Source of the DNA: Thermoplasmata archaeon
Lineage (GTDB): Archaea; Thermoplasmatota; Thermoplasmata; Thermoplasmatales; Thermoplasmataceae
DNA length: 5,365 nucleotides
Assembly (NCBI GenBank): GCA_021835265.1
Contig: JAKBQK010000528.1
Coordinates: 1-5,365 of the forward strand
Direction of reading: 5' to 3'
This document shows positions 1 through 5,365 of this stretch, piece by piece. The notes beneath the pieces are model-generated. The model saw only the letters and a list, made by a program, of their open reading frames with translations. It was not told where the DNA came from and did no database searches. Position 1 is the stretch's first letter. Each line of letters starts with the position of its first letter. A program made the position numbers and the translations under genes.

Positions 1-515
1 TCGACGAACCAACACTGGGTCTTGATATCCAGACAAGGACACAGATGTGGGATTATGTAAGGCAAATTCAGAAAGAAATGGACGTAACCATAATTCTTAC
101 ATCTCACTATCTGGAGGAAATTGATGCCCTTGCTGACAGAGTTTCTATAATTGATCACGGTAAGGTTCTCGTCACGGGTTCTCCAGCAGAACTCAAGTCT
201 TCGCTCAATGGAGATATCGTAACTATAACATTCAAGGAAAAAGAAGAGGCTGAGAAGATGAAGACAATACCCGGTGTTATTGATACATCAGATTCTGGGA
301 TAAATACTGTAAGAATTAAAGTAGCAAATTCAGATGATTCGCTTCCAGATATAATAAATTTCATATCTTCCAACAAGTTGTCTACAATGAAACTAACGGT
401 TCAAAAGCCGACACTTGATGAGGTTTTCCTTGAATACACTGGGAAAGACATAAGAAAGGAAGACCCTGAAGATGCACGAAAGATGATGATGAATATGAGG
501 AGGCTGAGAAAATGA
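1..515 (+). CDS. ABC transporter ATP-binding protein, DrrA-like, 5' end missing
   Basis: This is the C-terminal part of the cytoplasmic ATPase of an ABC exporter; it enters from the left edge with codons in phase from base 3. The visible part starts inside the Walker B/D-loop region: DEPTLGLD at bases 3-26 supplies the catalytic Glu and the D-loop. The switch (H-loop) His follows in TSHYLEEID. Next comes the usual tail of the nucleotide-binding domain (ADRVSIIDHGKVLVTGSPAELK) and a C-terminal extension of about 80 residues ending with PTLDEVFLEYTGKDIR, which is typical of the DrrA/CcmA-type ATPases paired with ABC-2 permeases. Walker A, Q-loop and signature motif lie outside the window. An internal ATG at 45 is not the start, because the Walker B residues lie upstream of it in the same frame. 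The stop overlaps the permease start (ATGA), so the two are co-translated. The substrate cannot be told from this sequence. Confidence 0.93.
   Translation, partial: DEPTLGLDIQTRTQMWDYVRQIQKEMDVTIILTSHYLEEIDALADRVSIIDHGKVLVTGSPAELKSSLNGDIVTITFKEKEEAEKMKTIPGVIDTSDSGINTVRIKVANSDDSLPDIINFISSNKLSTMKLTVQKPTLDEVFLEYTGKDIRKEDPEDARKMMMNMRRLRK
497..503 (+). promoter_or_regulatory. Shine-Dalgarno site of the ABC-2 permease gene
   Basis: GAGGAGG lies 8 bases before the ATG at 512, inside the end of the ATPase gene. It matches the anti-Shine-Dalgarno (CCUCC) of archaeal 16S rRNA and supports the ATG at 512 as the start. It is typical of a gene internal to an operon. Confidence 0.75.
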
Positions 516-1315
516 GTGGGCTTGGACCATTAACAGTTAGAGAATTAAAGAAGTGGTACAGAAATCCCGTCTTCTTTATTACCGGTCTATTACAGCCATT
601 CTTCTGGATTGCACTTTTCGGCAGTGCGTTTGATATAACTAAATTCTTCCCGGGTGCAAGCGAACTTATTCTTGGTGGGGCCCCAAATTATATCACATAT
701 ATAGTGGGAGGTGTACTGACAATTTCTTCACTTTTTACCGCTATGTTCGCAGGAACAAATATCATATTTGACCGAAGATTAGGACCGATGGGCAGATTTC
801 TCTCTTCACCAATTAGAAGAAGTTCCATCGTTTTCTCTAAGATTCTGTCATCGACAATAAGGGTAATGCCTCAGGCACTGATCTTAATTTTAGCAGCTCT
901 CGTAATACCAAATGGCTTGAAATTTGTGCATGGATTCACAGTTCTCGACGCCCTCGTTATTATTGCAGCCATAATCCTTGTATCATTCATCTTCTCATCC
1001 ATATTCAGTGTTATTGCTATCAGAATGACCAACATGAATTCAATATTTGGAATAGTAAACCTTGTAAACCTACCACTTCTGTTCGTTAGCTATGCAATGT
1101 TCTCATCATCGATGATGGCTTCCTGGCTCTCAAGCGTAGCTGCTTATAACCCTGTCTCATGGTCTGCCGAGGCGATGAGAATGGTTATTATAAATGGTAA
1201 TTTAACAGGGTCCCAGTGGATTCAGGTTGGACAGTGGCTTGGTGCTCTGGCGATTCTTGCACTTGGACTATTGCTTCTAACAGCCTATCTTGCTGAGAAG
1301 GAGATAAGGGATTAA
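512..1315 (+). CDS. ABC-2 type transporter permease, DrrB-like
   Basis: This is the membrane subunit that partners the upstream ATPase to form an exporter in the cytoplasmic membrane. Six hydrophobic segments can be seen at about residues 20-41, 60-82, 117-134, 145-170, 178-198 and 240-260, the usual count for ABC-2 permeases. The N-terminus PLTVRELKKWYRNPVFF is a typical amphipathic lead-in. The cytoplasmic loop at residues 87-110 (DRRLGPMGRFLSSPIRRSSI) resembles the coupling loop of DrrB-type permeases. NPVSWSAEAMR at 213-223 is the conserved NP...R segment before the last helix. The length of 267 residues is normal. The start is fixed by a good ribosome site and the 4-base overlap with the ATPase. 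Family members export drugs, lipids or polysaccharides; nothing here shows which, so no gene symbol is given. Confidence 0.92.
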   Translation: MSGLGPLTVRELKKWYRNPVFFITGLLQPFFWIALFGSAFDITKFFPGASELILGGAPNYITYIVGGVLTISSLFTAMFAGTNIIFDRRLGPMGRFLSSPIRRSSIVFSKILSSTIRVMPQALILILAALVIPNGLKFVHGFTVLDALVIIAAIILVSFIFSSIFSVIAIRMTNMNSIFGIVNLVNLPLLFVSYAMFSSSMMASWLSSVAAYNPVSWSAEAMRMVIINGNLTGSQWIQVGQWLGALAILALGLLLLTAYLAEKEIRD

Positions 1316-1326
1316 AAATAGAATCA

Positions 1327-1341
1327 TTTTAGTCAATTTTT
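1327..1341 (+). terminator. T-rich candidate terminator of the ABC exporter operon
   Basis: Two T runs (four Ts at 1327-1330 and five at 1337-1341) begin 11 bases after the permease stop. Archaeal RNA polymerase commonly stops at such runs without a hairpin. It fits the end of the exporter operon, but T runs are common in AT-rich DNA. Confidence 0.4.
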
Positions 1342-1345
1342 AATA

Positions 1346-1360
1346 AAAATAATTTAAATC
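1346..1360 (+). promoter_or_regulatory. BRE/TATA promoter of elp3
   Basis: A TATA-like box TTTAAAT (1353-1359) is preceded by an A-rich BRE-like stretch (AAAATAA, 1346-1352). The box centre is about 30 bases before the ATG at 1386, so initiation 25-27 bases downstream gives a leader of only a few bases. No Shine-Dalgarno is seen before the ATG, which agrees with a leaderless or near-leaderless mRNA. Confidence 0.55.
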
Positions 1361-1385
1361 CCTTTCTGTTATATCTCTTTGAGAC

Positions 1386-2933
1386 ATGAATATTTACGAA
1401 GACATTCTGGGGAAGATAGATAGTGGTGAAATAAAAACCAGAGATGACCTGCAGCACCAGAAGGTTAAGCTTTCTAAAAAATATGGTCTAGACCATGTTC
1501 CATCTAATTCAGAAATTCTAAATTCAGGCTATGCGAAAGGAGATTACTTAAATCTCTTACGACTGAAACCAACCAGAACCATTTCAGGGGTGGCAGTTGT
1601 AGCAGCAATGACTTCTCCAGAGATCTGCCCTCATGGAAGATGCATCTTCTGCCCTGGTGGAATGGAGAATAATTCTCCACAGGCGTATACAGGTTATGAA
1701 CCATCGGCACTAAGAGGCAGAATGAACAATTATGATCCTTTCAGCATCACGTTTGGCAGACTGAAGCAACTTGAAACCATAGGGCATGATACCAGCAAGG
1801 TTGATCTTATTGTAATGGGTGGAACTTTCACAGCAAGATCAAAGGAATACCAGGAGTATTTCGTAAAGGGATGCTTTGATGGAATGAACGGATTCCAGTC
1901 ACAAACCCTTGAAGAAAGTATTAAATTCAATGAAAAAGCCAAAAGGAGATGCATTGGTTTAACTGTGGAGACTAAACCAGATTGGTTTCTTGAAAAGGAT
2001 ATAAGATTGGCCCTTTCATATGGGACAACAAAGGTAGAATTGGGTGTCCAGATAATAAATGAAGAAGTGCTGAAGGTTAATCATAGAGGACACGGAGTCA
2101 GTGAGATAATTCAATCAACAAAACTCTCACGGGATGCTGGCCTAAAGATAGTATATCATCTTATGCCTGGCATGTATGGTTCAAGTTATGAAGATGATTT
2201 GAATAGCTTCAGAAAGATAATTGGTGAAGGTGATTTCAAACCAGATATGTTCAAAATATATCCAACGCTGGTTGTTAAGGGAACAAAACTTTACAACATG
2301 TGGAAAAATGGAGAATATAAACCAATGGAAACAGAAGAGGCTGCAGAACTCATTTTTAATTTTATGAAGGAAATGCCACCATGGATAAGAGTTCAAAGAA
2401 TGCAAAGAGATATACCGGTAAAATTCATTGATGCAGGAGTTATGAGGAGCGACCTCAGAAATATAGTAGATAGGAAGTTGAAAGAGAATAATGTAAAAAG
2501 CATGGAGATTAGGGGCAGAGAAGTGGGATTCATTTCTGAAAAAGGTCTTGAACTTTCAATGAAAAGGATAGATTACGATGCCGGTAATTCCAAAGAAATA
2601 TTCCTTTCTATTGAGGATAGCAAGCAAGACATTGCAGGGTATCTCAGACTGAGACATATTAAGGACGACTCATTTCTTGATGAGACCAAAAATACAGGTA
2701 TGATACGTGAACTTAGGGTAGTGGGAAATATTGTTCCCATTGGCACTCACGAGAATTCCAACTATCAGCACAAAGGTTTAGGGAAGTCTCTGGTTCAGGA
2801 AGCCGAAAGAATAACCAGGGAAGAGTTCAATGAATCAAAAATTCTGGTTATAAGTGGAGTTGGTGTGAGGGAATATTTCATGAAACTTGGATATGAAAGA
2901 TATTCTTATTATATGGGAAAGAAGATAGCCTGA
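1386..2933 (+). CDS. elp3: Elp3-type tRNA uridine(34) 5-carboxymethyl synthase (radical SAM / acetyltransferase)
   Basis: The enzyme uses S-adenosylmethionine radical chemistry and acetyl-CoA to build the carboxymethyl group at carbon 5 of wobble uridine 34 in tRNAs; archaeal Elp3 is known to do this without the other Elongator subunits. Residues 1-75 are the N-terminal region that helps bind tRNA. The radical SAM cluster motif is CPHGRCIFCPGG with C81, C86 and C89. It is followed by YTGYEPSALR (101-110), MGGTFTAR (144-151), LTVETKPDW (192-200), VELGVQ (217-222) and MFKIYPTLV (288-296). The acetyltransferase-like domain covers about 385-515, with IRELRVVGNIVPIG (440-453), the acetyl-CoA loop QHKGLGKSLV (461-470) and GVREYFMKLGYERYSYYMGKK at the end. 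The 515-residue length is close to other archaeal members. The ATG at 1386 is chosen because ILGKIDSGEIKTRDDL at the N-terminus matches the family start. The linker before the second domain (372-377) lacks cysteines expected in many homologues. It is monocistronic as far as can be seen. Confidence 0.96.
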   Translation: MNIYEDILGKIDSGEIKTRDDLQHQKVKLSKKYGLDHVPSNSEILNSGYAKGDYLNLLRLKPTRTISGVAVVAAMTSPEICPHGRCIFCPGGMENNSPQAYTGYEPSALRGRMNNYDPFSITFGRLKQLETIGHDTSKVDLIVMGGTFTARSKEYQEYFVKGCFDGMNGFQSQTLEESIKFNEKAKRRCIGLTVETKPDWFLEKDIRLALSYGTTKVELGVQIINEEVLKVNHRGHGVSEIIQSTKLSRDAGLKIVYHLMPGMYGSSYEDDLNSFRKIIGEGDFKPDMFKIYPTLVVKGTKLYNMWKNGEYKPMETEEAAELIFNFMKEMPPWIRVQRMQRDIPVKFIDAGVMRSDLRNIVDRKLKENNVKSMEIRGREVGFISEKGLELSMKRIDYDAGNSKEIFLSIEDSKQDIAGYLRLRHIKDDSFLDETKNTGMIRELRVVGNIVPIGTHENSNYQHKGLGKSLVQEAERITREEFNESKILVISGVGVREYFMKLGYERYSYYMGKKIA

Positions 2934-3081
2934 ACAAATTAAAATTTAAAGATGCAATTAAAATATTTGAATTTAAAAAACTGTTTGGTGTAGAGTCCCG
3001 GGATAATTTAGATTTGCTCTAAAGGAGTAACTTCCTTAACTGAAGCTATGACTTTTAGAATTTTTGTCAAACATTATTGTA

Positions 3082-3091
3082 TTTTCTTTTT
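3082..3091 (+). terminator. T-rich candidate terminator downstream of elp3
   Basis: TTTTCTTTTT is one of the strongest T-rich runs on the + strand after elp3, about 150 bases past the stop. A shorter run at 3061-3065 could act first, and another (3176-3187, TTTTT-C-TTTTTT) could act as a back-up before the kdp promoter. The exact 3' end cannot be chosen from sequence. Confidence 0.35.
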
Positions 3092-3175
3092 CTGTAATAG
3101 GTAGGTTAGAGGTTAGTTTATAAAGTGAATCCTTGAAGGCCCTATTCCTTATTTTTAAAATATTACCATTGAACA

Positions 3176-3187
3176 TTTTTCTTTTTT
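3176..3187 (+). terminator. Second T-rich candidate terminator before the kdp control region
   Basis: Five Ts, one C and six Ts in a row form the densest T-run in the elp3-kdpF gap. It would insulate the kdp promoter from read-through of elp3. Support is compositional only. Confidence 0.3.
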
Positions 3188-3251
3188 CCATATGCACCAA
3201 CGATTTGATTTGACCTAAACAGGGGTTTAAAAGATGGTTTTGATTTTTATC

Positions 3252-3271
3252 TCAACAATAAACAATGTTGA
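3252..3271. repeat. Dyad symmetry TCAACA-N8-TGTTGA
   Basis: Perfect 6-base arms TCAACA (3252-3257) and TGTTGA (3266-3271) are separated by 8 bases. It lies about 20 bases upstream of a TATA-like box at 3289. The size fits a dimeric helix-turn-helix regulator site, but 6-base arms also arise by chance in AT-rich DNA. Confidence 0.3.
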
Positions 3272-3280
3272 TTATAAAAT

Positions 3281-3296
3281 GTAAAACCTTTATAAT
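3281..3296 (+). promoter_or_regulatory. Possible upstream (distal) promoter of the kdp operon
   Basis: TTTATAAT (3289-3296) matches the archaeal TATA consensus and is preceded by A-rich GTAAAACC (3281-3288) as a BRE-like element. Initiation would be expected near 3317-3320, giving a leader of about 90 bases before kdpF. That leader would contain the two downstream dyads as RNA hairpins. The alternative is that this is only AT-rich sequence, since the proximal box at 3379 is better placed. Confidence 0.3.
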
Positions 3297-3330
3297 ATAT
3301 ATTGAAGCCCATAGTTAATATTCCCAAATT

Positions 3331-3355
3331 TTAAGTTGCAGTTTTTACAATTTAA
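3331..3355. repeat. Imperfect inverted repeat upstream of kdp promoter
   Basis: Arms TTAAGTTG (3331-3338) and CAATTTAA (3348-3355) are complementary at 7 of 8 positions with a 9-base spacer. It sits just upstream of the perfect palindrome at 3360. The spacer contains AGTTTTT, which recurs 23 bases later in that palindrome. Confidence 0.3.
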
Positions 3356-3359
3356 CTAC

Positions 3360-3382
3360 ATAAGTTTTTCTGAAAAACTTAT
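3360..3382. promoter_or_regulatory. Palindrome overlapping kdp BRE/TATA, candidate operator
   Basis: The arms ATAAGTTTTT (3360-3369) and AAAAACTTAT (3373-3382) are perfectly complementary over 10 bases around a 3-base centre CTG. The right arm covers the BRE position and runs into the start of the TATA box. A dimeric protein bound here would compete with TBP/TFB, which suits repression of kdp when potassium is plentiful. The symmetry is directly visible; the operator role is inference, and no regulator gene is present in the window. Confidence 0.5.
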
Positions 3383-3387
3383 TATAA
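3379..3387 (+). promoter_or_regulatory. TATA box of the kdpFAB operon
   Basis: TTATTATAA is preceded by the A-rich GAAAAAC as a BRE-like element. The box centre lies about 26 bases before the kdpF ATG at 3409, so transcription is expected to start at or next to that A. This predicts a leaderless mRNA, in agreement with the absence of a Shine-Dalgarno before kdpF. Confidence 0.6.
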
Positions 3388-3408
3388 GCCCGTTAATTGA
3401 AGATAGAA

Positions 3409-3507
3409 ATGTACATAGAGACAGAGTGGTTGATTGTGCCTATTTTGGTCGTTGCGATTAGCTGTGCATATTTGCTCTATAGTATAATTCGAGCTGAGAA
3501 AATATGA
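3409..3507 (+). CDS. kdpF: KdpF, small membrane subunit of the potassium-transporting ATPase
   Basis: This short gene encodes 32 residues. KdpF is a single-helix peptide that binds and stabilises the KdpABC complex in the membrane. Residues 8-26 form one hydrophobic segment, and the end YLLYSIIRAEKI lines up with the end of E. coli KdpF (YLVYALINAEAF, from memory), including the tyrosines and the AE pair. It sits immediately before kdpA, the normal kdpF position, and its stop overlaps the kdpA start (ATGA), so translation is coupled. The ATG falls about 26 bases after a TATA box with no Shine-Dalgarno, so the gene is probably read from a leaderless transcript. Its length is close to the 29 residues of the E. 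coli protein. Confidence 0.88.
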   Translation: MYIETEWLIVPILVVAISCAYLLYSIIRAEKI

Positions 3508-5273
3508 GTACTGGCATTACAGCGACTGGAAATTTCTGGTCGGCATTTTTTGTTAATAATAGAATAGTTTCGGGTGTTATAATTATTGCCCTCTACCTCA
3601 TAATCATAAGCTTCTTTGGTTATATGATTGCACCATATATCAAGAAACTCTATACAGGAGAAAATACAAAACTGCGGAAGTATACTGATCCGATTATAGG
3701 TTTCATTGAAAAGGTAGCAGGTGTAGATAGAAACAAGACATATTCCTTTAAGGGTTACTTTATATCACTTATAATTTTTAATTTTGTTGCAGGAACTATT
3801 TCATTTCTTTTTTTAATTTTTCAGGGGTACTTTTTTAAAGCCCCTGGTCAGGATGTCATGTCCCCAAGTCTTACCTTTAATACGATTATAAGCTTTCTTA
3901 CGAATACAAATCTGCAGCATTACTCATCACCAACCACACTCACATATTTGGATTTAACTGTGGTTATAATTGGCCTGATGTTTCTTTCTGCAGGTACAGG
4001 ATTTGCAGCTTCAATGGCCTTCGTCAGGGGAATCATGAATGACGATAAAAAACTTGGAAATTTCTTTCATGACTTTTTAGTCGCCATATTTGATTTAATC
4101 CTACCACTCTCACTCCTTGCCACCGTATTACTAATAATAGTTGGAGTTCCAGACACCACCTATTCAAGCATCATAATCCACCCATTTTTCGGAAAGATGA
4201 CGGTGAATATACCGATTGGACCTGTAGCCTCTTTAGAAGGTGTTAAAAACATTGGAACAAACGGAGGAGGTTTTTACGGGGCCAATGCAGGGTATCCATT
4301 TGAAAATCCAGATTGGATCTCCAACCTAATTGAAGTTGTCTCATTTACGATCATCCCAATTGGCTCAATATTTGCTCTGGGTCAGGCACTTAATAATAGA
4401 AAATTTGGAAGAGTAATATATGGAGTTATAGTTGCATTGTTCATATTCAGTGCCTTACTGACTTTCTTTGGAGAAATATCAGGAATTCCAGCAATGGCCA
4501 ATCTCGGATTTAACTATGGAGGCAACTTCATAGGAAAGGAAACTGCCATTGGAATTTCCCAGAGTTCCATATTTTCGACAGGAGCTACGCTTACATCTAC
4601 GGGTGCTGCTAATTCTGCTCTTATTGATTATACACCTGCTGGTATTCTGGGTATATTGTTTCCTCTTCTCCTCAACGATCCCCTTGGAGGAGTTGGAACG
4701 GGCATCTTGAATATTTTTTCGTACGTTATTTTTACAGTGTTCATAGTTTCCCTAATGGTAGGAAAACTTCCAGAAATTATGAGTCTCAAAGTTAGTGCGA
4801 AGGAAATGAAGTATTCAACTTACAGTCTTATCACCCATCCACTAATTATTATTGTACCATTGGGGATAGTACTGCTTTTGTCACCCATATTGATGAGTTC
4901 CTTTGTAAACACAAGACCGGATCAAATAACGCAGCTTCTTTATGAATTTGCCTCAGCTGCTTCAAATAATGGATCCGAGGTAGGTGGATTTGCTACCAAT
5001 ACTGCATTTTTTAACATAATAGATGGTATAATTATGCTAATGGGGAGATTCCCAATTATGGCTTTTCAGCTTGTAATAGCTCAGTCCTTTGCATCTAAAA
5101 AACCGAAAGTGCTGTATGGAAGGACGTTTGATATTGGGTCATTCTGGTTTGGTATGATGCTGTTTTTCACCATGTTGCTTTTAGGATTACTTTCTTTCTT
5201 CCCAATTCTTGCAGTTGGACCGCTATTGAGCTGGGGACGAACGTTTTCCCTTATTATTAGAGGTGTTTTATGA
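3504..5273 (+). CDS. kdpA: KdpA, potassium-binding and translocating subunit of Kdp ATPase
   Basis: KdpA is the K+-selective membrane subunit of the KdpFABC high-affinity uptake pump, related to the superfamily of K+ transporters with four pore loops. All four selectivity loops can be recognised: SFLTNTNLQHYS at 130-141, NIGTNGGGFYGAN at 249-261 followed by PFENP, STGATLTSTGAAN at 358-370, and FASAASNNGSEVGGF at 482-496. Other family blocks are LGNFFHDF (184-191), PIGPVASLEGVK (237-248), GKLPE (420-424) and GRF (514-516). Many hydrophobic helices are spread along the whole length. At 589 residues it is somewhat longer than E. coli KdpA (557), with extra residues at the N-terminus and about a dozen after the usual end. 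The ATG at 3504 overlaps the kdpF stop; no clear Shine-Dalgarno precedes it, so it probably relies on translational coupling. Confidence 0.97.
   Translation: MSTGITATGNFWSAFFVNNRIVSGVIIIALYLIIISFFGYMIAPYIKKLYTGENTKLRKYTDPIIGFIEKVAGVDRNKTYSFKGYFISLIIFNFVAGTISFLFLIFQGYFFKAPGQDVMSPSLTFNTIISFLTNTNLQHYSSPTTLTYLDLTVVIIGLMFLSAGTGFAASMAFVRGIMNDDKKLGNFFHDFLVAIFDLILPLSLLATVLLIIVGVPDTTYSSIIIHPFFGKMTVNIPIGPVASLEGVKNIGTNGGGFYGANAGYPFENPDWISNLIEVVSFTIIPIGSIFALGQALNNRKFGRVIYGVIVALFIFSALLTFFGEISGIPAMANLGFNYGGNFIGKETAIGISQSSIFSTGATLTSTGAANSALIDYTPAGILGILFPLLLNDPLGGVGTGILNIFSYVIFTVFIVSLMVGKLPEIMSLKVSAKEMKYSTYSLITHPLIIIVPLGIVLLLSPILMSSFVNTRPDQITQLLYEFASAASNNGSEVGGFATNTAFFNIIDGIIMLMGRFPIMAFQLVIAQSFASKKPKVLYGRTFDIGSFWFGMMLFFTMLLLGLLSFFPILAVGPLLSWGRTFSLIIRGVL
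5260..5265 (+). promoter_or_regulatory. Shine-Dalgarno site of kdpB
   Basis: GAGGTG lies 4 bases before the ATG at 5270, inside the last codons of kdpA. It is a match to the archaeal 16S rRNA tail (CACCUC) and supports the ATG at 5270. It contrasts with kdpF and kdpA, which have no such site. Confidence 0.65.
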
Positions 5274-5365
5274 ACAGTTACGCTGAAGCAGTTATAAATG
5301 CTCTTAAGGAATTTGATCCCCGGAAGCTATATAAGAATCCTGTGATGTTCATAACAGAAATAGCC
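5270..5365 (+). CDS. kdpB: KdpB, ATP-hydrolysing subunit of Kdp ATPase, 3' end missing
   Basis: The first 32 residues of a protein run off the right edge. The segment DPRKLYKNPVMFITEIA matches the conserved N-terminal region of KdpB, which in E. coli reads NPQAQWRNPVMF (from memory) just before the first membrane helix. KdpB is the P-type ATPase subunit whose phosphorylation cycle drives K+ uptake by KdpA. The catalytic DKTGT motif and other domains are outside the window. The ATG overlaps the kdpA stop by 4 bases and has its own ribosome site. A kdpC gene would be expected next. Confidence 0.9.
   Translation, partial: MNSYAEAVINALKEFDPRKLYKNPVMFITEIA

Larger units (their letters stand above)
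2934..3408 (+). other. 475-base intergenic region between elp3 and kdpF
   Basis: I see no convincing protein gene here on either strand; the best + strand reading frames I translated are 18 codons (ATG at 3048) and 8 codons (ATG at 3192). The left part is very AT-rich (4 G/C in 2941-2980). A patch at 2981-3060 is richer (30 G/C in 80) and has possible small stems: TAGAG/CTCTA (2991-2995 with 3017-3021) and AAGGA/TCCTT (3022-3026 with 3033-3037). T runs follow at 3061-3065, 3082-3091 and 3176-3187. The right part holds two TATA-like boxes and three dyad symmetries listed separately. No tRNA, rRNA, CRISPR repeat or insertion sequence end was recognised. Confidence 0.7.

Noticed and set aside
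155..376. Minus-strand open frame of 73 codons
   Set aside because: It lies opposite the well-supported ABC ATPase C-terminal domain, has no ribosome site that I can see and no recognisable protein features.
1504..1954. Two minus-strand open frames opposite elp3 (1504-1710, 1730-1954)
   Set aside because: They are mirror frames of conserved radical SAM motifs in elp3 and their translations look like no known protein.
2181..2405. Minus-strand open frame of 74 codons opposite elp3
   Set aside because: It is antisense to the conserved part of elp3, with a Phe/Cys/Trp-rich composition typical of a shadow frame.
2985..3005. tRNA 3'-end-like string around GAGTCCCGGG
   Set aside because: It recalls a T-arm, but the left strand of the stem is missing and there is no acceptor or anticodon arm, so it is not a tRNA or a clear integration scar.
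3048..3104. Short + strand frame starting at ATG 3048
   Set aside because: It has only 18 codons, is rich in Phe, has no ribosome site and shows no likeness to known small proteins.
3216..3229. Small inverted repeat TAAAC-AGGG-GTTTA
   Set aside because: The arms are only 5 bases and do not extend, with no promoter or T run in a meaningful position; it is likely chance.
2934..3408. Mobile element, CRISPR array or decayed gene in the long intergenic gap
   Set aside because: No terminal inverted repeats with flanking duplications, no regularly spaced repeats and no transposase fragments could be recognised in the frames read.

Overview
The window looks like ordinary chromosomal DNA from an AT-rich archaeon. 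The evidence is a stand-alone Elp3 of archaeal type, heavy use of AGA/AGG for Arg and ATA for Ile, TATA-box promoters about 25 bases ahead of start codons that lack a Shine-Dalgarno, T-run terminators, and internal operon genes with GGAGG/GAGGTG ribosome sites. A Thermoplasmatales-like euryarchaeon (Ferroplasma, Cuniculiplasma or Picrophilus type) is my best guess. That is inference from composition and gene style, not from a search.

Layout, all on the + strand. (1) Positions 1-1315 hold the end of a two-gene DrrAB-type ABC exporter operon: the 3' part of the ATPase, overlapping by 4 bases a 267-residue ABC-2 permease. (2) A 70-base gap has T runs and then a TATA box. (3) Positions 1386-2933 hold elp3, the tRNA wobble-uridine modification enzyme (radical SAM plus acetyltransferase-like domain). 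(4) Positions 2934-3408 are a 475-base gap with no convincing protein gene. It has T-rich candidate terminators, a small GC-richer patch with possible hairpins, and, near its right end, two TATA-like boxes and three dyad symmetries. (5) Positions 3409 to the window end are the start of a kdp operon for high-affinity potassium uptake: a 32-codon kdpF, kdpA, and the first 32 codons of kdpB, each overlapping the next by 4 bases (ATGA).

The Kdp proteins form one inner-membrane complex: KdpA is the K+-selective channel-like subunit, KdpB the P-type ATPase, and KdpF a single-helix stabilising subunit. kdpC is expected downstream, outside the window. The exporter, elp3 and kdp are three separate transcription units with no evident functional link.

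Nothing here is a clearly new system. The points most worth a second look are a perfect 10-bp-arm palindrome that overlaps the BRE/TATA region of the kdp promoter (candidate operator), the very short kdpF with an apparently leaderless start, and an Elp3 that seems to lack the cysteines of the usual zinc-binding linker.
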